Of a stretch of DNA of 64,000 nucleotides, positions 1 through 7,951 are shown in pieces (position 1 is the first letter of the stretch; each line of letters starts with the position of its first letter). The stretch comes from UQRS01 sp050946935. Lineage in GTDB: Bacteria; Bacillota; Clostridia; Oscillospirales; Acutalibacteraceae. A program made the translations under genes and the position numbers. Below the pieces are notes generated by a model that had not been told where the DNA came from, did not search any database, and saw only the letters and a list, made by a program, of their open reading frames with translations. The stretch lies in the NCBI GenBank assembly GCA_050946935.1, contig JBMNVR010000007.1, forward strand, positions 1 to 64,000. The letters run 5' to 3'.

Positions 1-10
1 TCTTATTCAT

Positions 11-95
11 AGCGGATAGGGTGGCACCTGCCTTTCGGTTTTGTCTCGGCAACTCAACCTTAACACAGGCCTTCCCTATTCGCTATCCTTTTTTT
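11..95 (+). promoter_or_regulatory. T-box-like terminator, 3' end of a leader cut by the window edge
   Basis: An 11-bp stem pairs AGCGGATAGGG (11-21) with CCCTATTCGCT (74-84), with one G-T pair, and is followed by a T-run at 89-95. The 5' arm overlaps GGGTGGCACC (19-28), close to the conserved T-box bulge that pairs with uncharged tRNA acceptor ends, in the position expected for a T-box terminator/antiterminator. The specifier stem would lie before base 1, so the amino acid cannot be read. A separate promoter at 157-185 serves the next gene, so this may simply terminate an upstream transcript. The long apical region (about 52 nt) is unusual for a plain terminator. Confidence 0.4.
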
Positions 96-156
96 CTCTT
101 TGTATCACATCATTGTAATACCTACACGCCGCTTTTTGAAATCTTCGCAAATCCCG

Positions 157-185
157 TTGACTTTGCCGCGTTAAAGCGGTATACT
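157..185 (+). promoter_or_regulatory. promoter of the XRE-cupin regulator gene
   Basis: TTGACT at 157-162 and TATACT at 180-185 are separated by 17 bases, a near-consensus sigma-A promoter. The spacer holds the small inverted repeat CCGC (167-170) / GCGG (176-179), a possible operator between the two boxes. Confidence 0.6.
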
Positions 186-211
186 ATCTTTTAATCCGAC
201 TGTGGCCGGAC

Positions 212-250
212 TGTGAAACGCAGTAAAAAGGCTTTTTTCCGCGTTTCACA
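212..250 (+). other. perfect 10-bp inverted repeat in the leader of the XRE-cupin gene
   Basis: TGTGAAACGC (212-221) is exactly mirrored by GCGTTTCACA (241-250). The 19-base centre has its own A-run and T-run (AAAAAGGCTTTTTT) that can pair imperfectly. It lies between the promoter and the start codon of a DNA-binding regulator, so it could be an autoregulatory operator or an RNA hairpin acting as a leaky terminator. The sequence alone does not decide between these. Confidence 0.5.
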
Positions 251-281
251 TCAAAATTCCAAAATGAAAGGAAGAAACACC

Positions 282-854
282 ATGCAGCCTAATTTTATGG
301 AGATTGCCGAACGAATACGCGCCCTGAGGGAGATTATGGACATTACCGTGGGAGAAATGGCCGAGGTTACCGGTGTTTCTCCCGAAGAATACAGCCGTCT
401 GGAAGCAGGACAGGATGATTTTTCCTTTACCTTCCTGTACAAATGCGCCGAGCGTTTCGGCGTCGACTTAATTGAGATTGTCAGCGGCGAGCAGCCTCAT
501 CTGCTCGGCTGTTCGATTGTCCGCAAGGGCGAGGGACTGCCGATTAAACGCCGCCAGGGCTTCAAGTACGAACATCTTGCCGCCACGTTCCAGAACAAGA
601 TTGCCGAACCGTTCGTGGTTACCGCCCCGTTTATCGAAGCGGAGCAGGACGCCCCGATCGCCCTCTCCACCCACGAGGGGCAGGAGATGGACTACATCCT
701 CTCCGGCAGTCTGAAGTTTGTCCACGGCGGACATACTTATATTCTGAACGAAGGGGACAGCGCCTATTATGACTCAAGCAAAGGCCACGGCATGATCGCG
801 GTCGGTGGCGCGCCCTGCACTTTCATCAGCATCGTGATGAAGAAGGCGGACTGA
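282..854 (+). CDS. XRE-family transcriptional regulator with C-terminal cupin
   Basis: A 190-residue protein with an N-terminal XRE helix-turn-helix (about residues 8-62, with VGEMAEVTGVSPEEYSRLEAG covering the two key helices) and a C-terminal cupin_2 barrel (about 110-185, containing HEGQEMDYILSG and GDSAYYDSSKGHG). This is the SutR/PuuR-like architecture in which the cupin senses a small ligand and alters DNA binding. I chose the ATG at 282 because AAAGGAAG precedes it by about 7 bases; an upstream in-frame GTG at 213 lies inside the inverted repeat and has no ribosome site. The gene sits 40 bp before an acyl-CoA synthetase gene, with polyamine import genes beyond, so it may regulate one or both. 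The ligand is unknown. Confidence 0.85.
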   Translation: MQPNFMEIAERIRALREIMDITVGEMAEVTGVSPEEYSRLEAGQDDFSFTFLYKCAERFGVDLIEIVSGEQPHLLGCSIVRKGEGLPIKRRQGFKYEHLAATFQNKIAEPFVVTAPFIEAEQDAPIALSTHEGQEMDYILSGSLKFVHGGHTYILNEGDSAYYDSSKGHGMIAVGGAPCTFISIVMKKAD

Positions 855-894
855 CAAAAATCTCAATAAAAACAAAAAGGACGATACAAAAACC

Positions 895-2574
895 ATGCTG
901 AATTTATACAAAAATTTTGTCGACGAGACCTATGATGAAAATGGGATGCTCGTCGGCTTCGACCTGAAATATAAGGAAAACTACAACTTTGCCTACGACG
1001 TCGTGGACGAAATTGCAAAGCGCACCCCCGACCGCCGCGCCATGCTCTGGACCAACGAGGACGGGGAGGAAATCACCTTCACCTTCGGGGACATCAAACG
1101 CTATTCCGACAAGACCGCCAACATGTTATCAAACCTTGGCATCGGCAAAGGCGACGTCGTCATGCTGGTGCTGAAAAGGCATTATCAGTTCTGGTTCTCG
1201 ATCCTGGCGTGCCACAAGCTTGGTGCCATTGCCGTGCCGGCCAGCAACCAGCTCCAAAAAAAGGATTTCGTCTACCGCTTTAACGCCGCCACGGTCAAGG
1301 CGGTTATCTGCACCTGTGACGACGGCATCCCGGCGCACGTCACGGCCGCCCTGCCGGAATGCGACTCGGTCAAGGTCCTGCTGGAGGCGCACGGTCGCAA
1401 GGCCGACCGGGAAAAGGGCGTCACGGATGAAGGCTGGCTCAATTTTGACCGATTGATGGAGCAGGCGAGCGAGGATTTCCCCCGCCGTGACGTAAAGGCG
1501 CTGGATCCCATGCTGATGTATTTTACCTCCGGCACCACCGGGTATCCCAAGATGGTGCTGCACAATGCAACCTACTCCCTCGGCCATTTGAACACCGCCA
1601 AAAACTGGCAGAACGTCGATCCCGACGGGCTGCACTTCACCCTGTCGGACACCGGCTGGGGCAAAGCGGTCTGGGGCAAGCTGTACGGCCAGTGGTTTAT
1701 GGAGGCCGGGATTTTCGTCTACGATTACAACCGGTTCCATCCGACCGATCTGCTCCCCCTCTTCGCAAAATACAACATCACCACATTCTGCGCCCCACCG
1801 ACCATGTTCCGCTTTTTCATCAAGGAGGATCTGTCCAAATACGACCTGTCCTCCCTTCAATACGCCACCATCGCAGGCGAGGCGCTGAATCCCGAGGTAT
1901 TCAACGTCTTTTACAAGTGCACCGGCATCAAGCTGATGGAGGGCTTCGGTCAGACCGAAACAACCTGCATCATTGCCAACATCACCGGCATGGAGCCGCG
2001 TCCCGGCTCGATGGGTAAGCCGGTTCCGCAATTTGATGTCGACATTGTGGATGAAGATGGCAGCTCGGTTCCCGCCGGTGTCACGGGCGAGATCGTCGTC
2101 CGTACCGACAAAAGGCCGCAAATCGGCCTTTTCATGGGCTATTATCGGGACGAGGAGTTGACGAGCAAAGCCTGGCACGACGGCCTCTATCACACCGGCG
2201 ACACCGCCTGGCGGGATGAGGATGGCTACTACTGGTACGTCGGGCGGACCGACGATATTATCAAATCCTCCGGCTACCGCATCGGCCCGTTTGAAATCGA
2301 GAGCGTCCTGATGGAGCATCCCTCGGTGCTGGAGTGCGCAATCACCGGCGTGCCCGACCCTGTGCGCGGCCAGATTGTCAAGGCAACCATCGTACTCGCC
2401 CGCGGCTACTCCCCGTCGGAGGAGCTGAAAAAAGAGCTTCAGGATTACGTCAAGAAGCAGACGGCACCCTACAAATATCCCCGCGCGGTCGAGTTTGTGG
2501 AGGAACTGCCCAAGACCATCAGCGGCAAGATCCGCCGGGCGGAAATCCGCGACACCGATAAAGCAAAGCAATAA
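895..2574 (+). CDS. AMP-forming acyl-CoA synthetase (medium-chain/acetyl-CoA synthetase-like)
   Basis: A full-length 559-residue adenylate-forming ligase that activates a carboxylic acid to an acyl-AMP and then an acyl-CoA. It has the P-loop YFTSGTTGYPKM (about 208-219), the motif GWGKAVWGKLYGQW typical of the ACSM/medium-chain group, EGFGQTETT (A5), YHTGDTAWRDEDG (A7, about 432-445), GRTDDIIKSSGYRIGP (A8 hinge) and the C-terminal catalytic lysine in PKTISGKIRR (about 538-547). A GGACG ribosome site precedes the ATG. It is probably cotranscribed with the upstream XRE-cupin regulator, a pairing that suggests the cupin senses the acid or acyl product. The substrate cannot be told from sequence. 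A strong terminator follows directly. Confidence 0.9.
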   Translation: MLNLYKNFVDETYDENGMLVGFDLKYKENYNFAYDVVDEIAKRTPDRRAMLWTNEDGEEITFTFGDIKRYSDKTANMLSNLGIGKGDVVMLVLKRHYQFWFSILACHKLGAIAVPASNQLQKKDFVYRFNAATVKAVICTCDDGIPAHVTAALPECDSVKVLLEAHGRKADREKGVTDEGWLNFDRLMEQASEDFPRRDVKALDPMLMYFTSGTTGYPKMVLHNATYSLGHLNTAKNWQNVDPDGLHFTLSDTGWGKAVWGKLYGQWFMEAGIFVYDYNRFHPTDLLPLFAKYNITTFCAPPTMFRFFIKEDLSKYDLSSLQYATIAGEALNPEVFNVFYKCTGIKLMEGFGQTETTCIIANITGMEPRPGSMGKPVPQFDVDIVDEDGSSVPAGVTGEIVVRTDKRPQIGLFMGYYRDEELTSKAWHDGLYHTGDTAWRDEDGYYWYVGRTDDIIKSSGYRIGPFEIESVLMEHPSVLECAITGVPDPVRGQIVKATIVLARGYSPSEELKKELQDYVKKQTAPYKYPRAVEFVEELPKTISGKIRRAEIRDTDKAKQ

Positions 2575-2583
2575 CAGAAAACG

Positions 2584-2622
2584 GACCCCGGGCCGGTTCA
2601 CAAAGACGGTCCGGGGTTTTTG
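2584..2622 (+). terminator. intrinsic terminator after the acyl-CoA synthetase gene
   Basis: A GC-rich stem pairs ACCCCGGGCCGGT with GACGGTCCGGGGT (one G-T pair) around a short loop, followed by TTTTTG. It lies 10 bp after the stop codon and separates this transcript from the pot operon. Confidence 0.85.
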
Positions 2623-2760
2623 TCGCGCCGTTTGTTGCGGAAAGCAGCCCGGCACCGGAAGCGGAGATTGAGAGCCGTCGATCCGCGCGTCGTCCGTCCT
2701 CTTTATACCCGCAATACCTCTCTTTTTCCCGTAAATTCGACCGAAAACCGTTGCTTTTTT

Positions 2761-2780
2761 TGAAATTTTTAGAAATTTCA
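2761..2780. promoter_or_regulatory. palindromic operator candidate upstream of the pot promoter
   Basis: TGAAATTT (2761-2768) and AAATTTCA (2773-2780) form perfect 8-bp arms around TTAG. The palindrome ends 9 bases before the -35 box of the pot promoter, a typical site for an activator or repressor dimer. The nearby XRE-cupin and AraC regulators are possible ligands; neither is shown to bind. Confidence 0.45.
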
Positions 2781-2789
2781 AAAAAAATC

Positions 2790-2818
2790 TTGACTTTTTC
2801 GCCCATTATCTATATATT
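2790..2818 (+). promoter_or_regulatory. pot operon promoter
   Basis: TTGACT (2790-2795) and TATATT (2813-2818) are 17 bases apart. The predicted start near 2825 leaves a leader of about 190 nt before potA, which is long and structured. The rest of the 2623-3018 gap holds only the upstream palindrome and this leader. Confidence 0.65.
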
Positions 2819-2878
2819 GAATATTGCATGTTTTTGCATCTATTTTCAAAGTAAACAAAGCAATATCAAGTCCCGTGC

Positions 2879-3010
2879 CGTAATTCCTATCATTTGATAA
2901 GAGAATTACGAAAAACCCTTTGCGGAGGGCACCTGACAGAGATATTGCGGGGGACTCCGGACGGTTTTTTCGTGTGCCGTAGCCGAAAGCCCTTGTGTCC
3001 GCAAAGGGGG
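2879..3010 (+). promoter_or_regulatory. structured leader hiding the potA ribosome site (riboswitch-like)
   Basis: There are two nested elements. First, a hairpin with arms CGTAATTC (2879-2886) and GAATTACG (2903-2910) and an inner TATCA/TGATA stem. Second, a perfect 11-bp stem pairing CCCTTTGCGGA (2916-2926) with TCCGCAAAGGG (2998-3008). The 3' arm contains the AAAGGGGG Shine-Dalgarno of potA, whose ATG is at 3019. The enclosed 71 nt has further pairing (GGGC 2927-2930 with GCCC 2989-2992; ACGG 2961-2964 with CCGT 2977-2980). Such a fold would block translation unless something opens it. I cannot match it to a known riboswitch class by eye. A polyamine ligand is only a guess from the operon content. 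Confidence 0.55.
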
Positions 3011-3018
3011 ATGCTTAA

Positions 3019-4110
3019 ATGACACAGAATCAAAACATAATAGAGCTCAAAAACATTACCGTAGAGTTTGACGACGAGCAGGTGCTCCATGGCATCAATC
3101 TCTACATCCGGGACAAAGAATTCGTTACCCTGCTGGGCCCTTCCGGCTGCGGCAAGACAACGACTCTGCGCATCATTGCCGGATTTGTCGATCCAAACGA
3201 GGGAGAAGTATTGTTTGAGGGCAAAAAGGTAAATGGTGTTCCGCCCTACAAACGGCAGGTGAACACCATTTTTCAGCGTTATGCCCTTTTTCCGCACCTC
3301 AACGTATACGAGAATATCGCGTTCGGCCTCCGGCTGAAAAAGACGCCGGAGAAGCAGATTCGCGAACGGGTCAAGCAGATGCTCGCTCTCGTGAATTTAG
3401 AGGGGTACGAACGCCGCAGCACAGCCAAGCTTTCCGGTGGACAGCAGCAGCGGGTCGCCATCGCGCGGGCGCTGATCAACCAGCCGAAAATCCTGCTGCT
3501 CGACGAGCCGCTGGCCGCGCTGGATTTAAAGCTCCGGAAGGAAATGCAGGTTGAGCTAAAAAAAATACAGAAGCAACTGGGCATTACCTTCATCTATGTC
3601 ACCCACGATCAGGAGGAGGCTCTCTCCATGTCCGACACCGTCGTGGTCATGAACCACGGCGAGATTCAGCAGATCGGCACGCCGGAGGATATTTATAACG
3701 AGCCGAAAAACGCCTTTGTCGCCGATTTTATCGGGGAGTCGGTGCTGCTCGACGGGCTGATGCTCCGCGACCGGCTGGTTCGCTTCTCGGACACCGAGTT
3801 TCCCTGCGTGGACGAGGGATTCGGCGAAAATACGCCGGTCGACGTCGTCATCCGGCCGGAGGATATCCGCGTCTCCGCCCCGGAGGAGGGGCAGATCACC
3901 GGCAGAGTCCTCTCGACCACCTTCAAGGGCGTGCATTTTGAGATGATCGTCGACGTCGACGGAAAAGAGTGGATGATCCACTCGACCAAATCGCAGGAGC
4001 CCGGCAGCATCATCGGCATGTCGGTCGATCCCTTTGACATCCACATCATGCACAAATCAGACGTCGAGCTTTACAGCGACGCGGATGCGCCCTCTGCGCC
4101 GGAGGTGTAG
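3019..4110 (+). CDS. potA: spermidine/putrescine ABC transporter ATP-binding protein PotA
   Basis: A 363-residue ATPase that powers polyamine import. It shows Walker A GPSGCGKTT (about 41-49), Q-loop FQRYALFPHL, signature LSGGQQQRVAIARAL (about 137-151), Walker B LLLDEPLAALD and the switch histidine in VTHDQEEAL. The C-terminal third (about 240-350) matches the TOBE_2 regulatory domain normal for PotA. The length is typical. The ribosome site lies in the stem of the leader described at 2879-3010. The genes for both permeases and the binding protein follow in the usual potA-B-C-D order with 4-bp spacing or overlap, so this is one operon. Confidence 0.93.
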   Translation: MTQNQNIIELKNITVEFDDEQVLHGINLYIRDKEFVTLLGPSGCGKTTTLRIIAGFVDPNEGEVLFEGKKVNGVPPYKRQVNTIFQRYALFPHLNVYENIAFGLRLKKTPEKQIRERVKQMLALVNLEGYERRSTAKLSGGQQQRVAIARALINQPKILLLDEPLAALDLKLRKEMQVELKKIQKQLGITFIYVTHDQEEALSMSDTVVVMNHGEIQQIGTPEDIYNEPKNAFVADFIGESVLLDGLMLRDRLVRFSDTEFPCVDEGFGENTPVDVVIRPEDIRVSAPEEGQITGRVLSTTFKGVHFEMIVDVDGKEWMIHSTKSQEPGSIIGMSVDPFDIHIMHKSDVELYSDADAPSAPEV

Positions 4111-4114
4111 CGCC

Positions 4115-4924
4115 ATGCATAAAAAACACCTTTCGGTTCCTTATCTTGTCTGGATGGCAATTTTCATTATCGTCCCGCTCCTTATCGTCGTCTATTTTGC
4201 CTTCACCACGTCCGAAGGGCAGTTCACGCTCGACAACCTGGCGCAGGTGGCGAAATACTCCGACTCCCTGTTTCAATCGCTTTGGCTTGGCATGATCGCC
4301 ACGGCCATCTGCCTTTTGCTCGGATACCCGATCGCCTATATCATTTCAAAGGCGAGGGAGGTTTCCCAGCGCACCATGGTGCTGCTGATCATGCTTCCCA
4401 TGTGGATGAATTTCCTGCTGCGGACCTACGCCTGGATGACGATTTTAGAGACTAACGGCCTCATCAACACCTTTCTTTCGTCTATCGGGCTGGGCAAGCT
4501 AAATCTGATCAACACCCAGGGGGCGGTCGTGCTGGGCATGGTTTATAACTTTCTGCCCTTCATGATTATGCCAATCTATTCGGTTATTGTTAAAATTGAT
4601 CACCGCGTGATCGAAGCGGCCGAGGATCTCGGCGCCGGGCGGCCGAAGGTCTTTACCAAGGTACTGCTGCCCCTCTCCCTCCCCGGGATATTGTCGGGCA
4701 TCACCATGGTGTTCGTGCCGGCGGTCAGCACTTTTGTTATCTCCCGCATGCTGGGGGGCGGCAGTATGCTGATCGGCGATATTATTGAGATGCAGTTTTT
4801 GGGTTCCTCCTACAATCCGCAAATGGGATCGGCACTGGCACTCGTTTTGATGATTCTGGTGCTGCTCTGCATGGCGGTCATGAACACCGTCGATGACGGC
4901 GAAGGGGAGGCGATAGTACTGTGA
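4115..4924 (+). CDS. potB: spermidine/putrescine ABC transporter permease PotB
   Basis: A 269-residue inner-membrane permease with about six hydrophobic segments, the first being VPYLVWMAIFIIVPLLIVV. The EAA loop that docks on PotA reads EAAEDLGAGRPKVFTKVLLP (about 167-186). I chose the ATG at 4115 because GGAGGTG at 4101-4107 precedes it; an upstream in-frame ATG lies inside potA and adds a non-membrane stretch. It starts 4 bp after the potA stop, and its last four bases overlap the potC start, which implies coupled translation. Confidence 0.92.
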   Translation: MHKKHLSVPYLVWMAIFIIVPLLIVVYFAFTTSEGQFTLDNLAQVAKYSDSLFQSLWLGMIATAICLLLGYPIAYIISKAREVSQRTMVLLIMLPMWMNFLLRTYAWMTILETNGLINTFLSSIGLGKLNLINTQGAVVLGMVYNFLPFMIMPIYSVIVKIDHRVIEAAEDLGAGRPKVFTKVLLPLSLPGILSGITMVFVPAVSTFVISRMLGGGSMLIGDIIEMQFLGSSYNPQMGSALALVLMILVLLCMAVMNTVDDGEGEAIVL

Positions 4925-5733
4925 AAATCCTCTCAAAAGCTTATACGGCCATCATCTTTCTTTTCCTGTACGCCCCGATCGTCATTATGATCGTTCTTTC
5001 ATTCAACAAGTCGAAAAGCCGCAGCGTCTGGGGAGGGTTTACCCTTGACTGGTACAAAAAGCTGTTTCAGGACGACCAGATTTTGGGCGCACTCAAAAAC
5101 ACCCTGATTGTCGCAGTGGTCGCCGCCGTGGTTGCCACTATTATCGGCACGGCCGCCGCCATCGGCATCTCTGCCATGCAAAAGCGCACCCGCAAAGCGG
5201 TCATGACCATCACCAACATTCCCATGGTCAATCCGGAGATCGTGACCGGCGTCTCTCTGATGCTGTTGTTCGTCGCGGGCTTTGGACTGCTTGGAAAATT
5301 CGGTGTCTCGGCCGGATTGGGGATGGGCTCTCTTATCATCGCGCACATCACCTTCAATATTCCTTACGTCATCCTGTCGGTCAACCCCAAGCTGCGCCAG
5401 CTCAACCCGCATATTTATGAGGCGGCGCTCGACCTCGGCTGTCATCCGGCGAAGGCCTTTTTCAAGGTCGTCCTGCCCGAGATTATGCCCGGCATTGCCA
5501 CGGGCATGCTGATGGCCTTTACCCTGTCGATCGACGATTTTGTCATCAGCTATTTTTGTTCCGGCCCGACATCGCAAACACTGTCGGTTTTGATCTATTC
5601 TATGACCAAGCGGAAGGTCTCCCCCACCATCAACGCCTTGTCGGCCGTGATGTTCGTGGTGGTGCTTACCCTCCTCCTGATTGTCAACATCCGCCAGATG
5701 CGGGATGAAAGCCGGCAAAAACAGCCGTATTAG
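4921..5733 (+). CDS. potC: spermidine/putrescine ABC transporter permease PotC
   Basis: A 270-residue second permease subunit with six predicted membrane helices and an EAA motif beginning EAALDLGCHPAKAFFKV (about 167). The conserved LSIDDFVISYF segment of PotC-type permeases is present. It begins with GTG at 4921, inside the potB stop region (GTGA overlap), with GGGGAGG about 14 bases upstream. With PotB it forms the translocation channel of the importer. The length and order match the standard PotABCD system. Confidence 0.92.
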   Translation: MKILSKAYTAIIFLFLYAPIVIMIVLSFNKSKSRSVWGGFTLDWYKKLFQDDQILGALKNTLIVAVVAAVVATIIGTAAAIGISAMQKRTRKAVMTITNIPMVNPEIVTGVSLMLLFVAGFGLLGKFGVSAGLGMGSLIIAHITFNIPYVILSVNPKLRQLNPHIYEAALDLGCHPAKAFFKVVLPEIMPGIATGMLMAFTLSIDDFVISYFCSGPTSQTLSVLIYSMTKRKVSPTINALSAVMFVVVLTLLLIVNIRQMRDESRQKQPY

Positions 5734-5775
5734 CAACCATTTCCGATTCAAATGAAAAATGAAAGAGGTAGAAAA

Positions 5776-6975
5776 ATGAAAAAAACCGCAGTCACTTTCC
5801 TGCTTGCAGCCCTGCTCCTCTGCACGATCCTGCCGACCTCTGTTCCGGCCGCCGCCGTGGAGGACACCGGCATCACCATCAACGTCTACAACTGGGGGGA
5901 ATATATTTCCACCGGCGATGACGACCTGATGGATGTAAACGAGGAGTTTTACAACCGTACCGGCATCCGGGTCAACTACACGACCTTTGATACCAACGAA
6001 TCGCTCTACACCAAGCTGAAAAGCGGCGGCGTCAGTTACGATGTCATCATCCCGTCTGACTATATGATCTCCAAAATGATCGCGGAGGGGATGCTGCTCG
6101 AACTGAACTATGACAATATACCCAATTACAGCCTGATCGACGACCGCTTCAAAACCGACTGCGAGTACGATCCGGCGAACAAATACAGTGTTCCCTACAC
6201 CTGGGGCGAGGTTGGCATCCTCTATAACACCAAGTATGTTACCGAGCCGGTTGATAGCTGGGAGATCCTCTGGAACGAGCAGTACAGGGACAAAATCCTG
6301 ATGTTCGACAACCAGCGGGATGCTTTCGGTATTGCGCAGAAGCTGCTGGGCTACTCCTTCAACTCGGATAACGAGGCCGAATGGACCGCCGCGGCCGAAA
6401 AGCTGAAGGAGCAGCACAAGGTCAATCCTCATTATGTAATGGATCAGATTTTTGATAAAATGAGCAGCGAGGACGCCTGGATCGCTCCCTATTACAGCGG
6501 AGATTTCCTGACCATCCACGATCTGAATGAAAATGTTCAGCTCGCCCTTCCGAAAGAGGGAACCAATCTCTTCGTCGACGCGATGTGCATTCCGACCTGC
6601 GCCGCGAATAAAGAGGCGGCCGAAGCCTATATCAACTTCATGTGCGAGACCGACGTCGCCACCGACAACATCTCGTTCATCAGCTATTCCTCCCCCCAGA
6701 TGGAAGCGGCAGAAAACCACAAAGCCTATCTGGCGGAAGAGTACGGCGACTGGGCGGTCGAGGCCATTTATCCCGATGATCTCTCGAACTGCGAGACCTT
6801 CCAAAGCCTTTCGGAAGAGACCAACAAACGTATGGACGACCTTTGGGTTGAGGTAAAAAGCGCCGGTAATTCGAGCAGTATGGCCATTCTCCTGGTTGTC
6901 GGCGTACTGGTTGTCATCGTGGCCGTTTTGATCATTTTCCGCATCCGCAAAAAACGGATGGACGCGGAAATTTAA
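5776..6975 (+). CDS. potD: polyamine-binding protein PotD with an unusual C-terminal membrane anchor
   Basis: A 399-residue extracellular solute-binding protein for the PotABC importer. The N-terminus is a signal peptide (MKKTAVTFLLAALLLC then PTSVPAAA); the LLLC is a poor lipobox, so type I cleavage near AAA is more likely. The mature domain starts with INVYNWGEYIS, a hallmark of PotD/PotF, and keeps YDVIIPSDYMI and VPYTWGEVGILYNT. The last 35 residues contain a transmembrane helix (MAILLVVGVLVVIVAVLIIF) followed by RIRKKR. The receptor is therefore probably tethered by its C-terminus rather than by lipid. The start at 5776 has GAAAGAGG upstream. Confidence 0.9.
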   Translation: MKKTAVTFLLAALLLCTILPTSVPAAAVEDTGITINVYNWGEYISTGDDDLMDVNEEFYNRTGIRVNYTTFDTNESLYTKLKSGGVSYDVIIPSDYMISKMIAEGMLLELNYDNIPNYSLIDDRFKTDCEYDPANKYSVPYTWGEVGILYNTKYVTEPVDSWEILWNEQYRDKILMFDNQRDAFGIAQKLLGYSFNSDNEAEWTAAAEKLKEQHKVNPHYVMDQIFDKMSSEDAWIAPYYSGDFLTIHDLNENVQLALPKEGTNLFVDAMCIPTCAANKEAAEAYINFMCETDVATDNISFISYSSPQMEAAENHKAYLAEEYGDWAVEAIYPDDLSNCETFQSLSEETNKRMDDLWVEVKSAGNSSSMAILLVVGVLVVIVAVLIIFRIRKKRMDAEI

Positions 6976-7062
6976 CCCCCACCCTCCCTCTTTTACGCCT
7001 ACAGAAGAATTTGCATTTCGTTTACAAATCATTCACACACCCTTGTGTTTTTGTGCTATCAT

Positions 7063-7103
7063 AAAGCTGTGCAGAAAATTTTTCCGCACAGCTTTGTTTT
7101 TTT
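7063..7103 (+). terminator. terminator of the pot operon
   Basis: AAAGCTGTGC (7063-7072) pairs perfectly with GCACAGCTTT (7086-7095), followed by GTTTTTTT. It lies about 90 bp after potD and 20 bp before the AraC-type gene, so it could also act as an attenuator for that gene. Confidence 0.8.
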
Positions 7104-7124
7104 GGAAGAGAGGGATGGGACGCC

Positions 7125-7931
7125 ATGCTGAAATACTTTTTGATTACAAATAAACAGCTTCACGACGTCAATCCGCGTGAATGCGGGACGGAGGATTGCG
7201 CGCCCGGATACAAAGCCGGCCCTACCGCGCGGGATTACTATCTTTTGCATTATGTTTTTTCTGGTAAAGGCGTTTACACCGCCGGCGGAAAAAGCTATCC
7301 TGTCGCTAAGGGACAGATTTTTATCATCCATCCGCATGAGGTCGTCACCTATGCCGCCGATCCGGATGATCCGTGGAATTACTGCTGGGTTGGGTTCGAA
7401 AGCAATATCCCGATGCCGGAGATTGCGGAAAATCATCTTTTAACCCTCCCGGCGGCCGAGCATATTTTTGCCGCCCTGCGCGCGTCGGAGACCTCGGTAA
7501 CCGAAAAGGAATATTATATCTGTGCTAAAATTTACGAGCTGCTTTCCCTGTTGGAGCAGCCCAAAATCGCCAGCCACGCGCGCTCTTATCAGAATGTGAT
7601 GAAAGCCAAGGCGTACATCGATGCAAACTATGTCAACCCCATCACGGTGGAGACACTGGCTGACTCTCTCGGAATCAACCGCAGCTATTTCAGCACAACC
7701 TTTAAGAAAAGAATCGGCAAATCTCCCCAACAATATCTGGTGGATGTCCGGCTGGCCAAAGCGGCCGAGCTGATTACCGAGCAGGGCTATTCAGCCGGGA
7801 CCGCGGCGCTTAGCTCCGGCTACGCGGACATTTTCAATTTTTCTAAAATGTTCAAGCGTAAATACGGTCTTTCCCCTACCGCATATGCCAAAGCCAAGGC
7901 TGCGTCAACCGGGACAAGCGGAGCGGAATAG
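7125..7931 (+). CDS. AraC-family transcriptional regulator
   Basis: A 268-residue regulator with an N-terminal AraC_binding cupin (about 30-105, including DYYLLHYVFSGKGVYTAGG and FIIHPHEVVTY) and two C-terminal helix-turn-helix units (about 160-258; TVETLADSLGINRSYFST and AALSSGYADIFNFSKMFKR). This architecture is common in Firmicutes regulators of sugar or oligosaccharide genes. GGAAGAGAGGGA precedes the ATG. It faces the pot operon tail on one side and converges with the dockerin esterase gene on the other. The target is unknown; the polysaccharide-degrading genes in this window are plausible. Confidence 0.88.
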   Translation: MLKYFLITNKQLHDVNPRECGTEDCAPGYKAGPTARDYYLLHYVFSGKGVYTAGGKSYPVAKGQIFIIHPHEVVTYAADPDDPWNYCWVGFESNIPMPEIAENHLLTLPAAEHIFAALRASETSVTEKEYYICAKIYELLSLLEQPKIASHARSYQNVMKAKAYIDANYVNPITVETLADSLGINRSYFSTTFKKRIGKSPQQYLVDVRLAKAAELITEQGYSAGTAALSSGYADIFNFSKMFKRKYGLSPTAYAKAKAASTGTSGAE

Positions 7932-7951
7932 CCCTGCCTAAAACAACAAAA

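Noticed and set aside
4999..7032. Long open frame on the minus strand opposite potC-potD
   Set aside because: The translation is His/Asp/Gly-rich without domains, and the plus strand encodes two clear transporter genes; it is a shadow of GC-rich codons.
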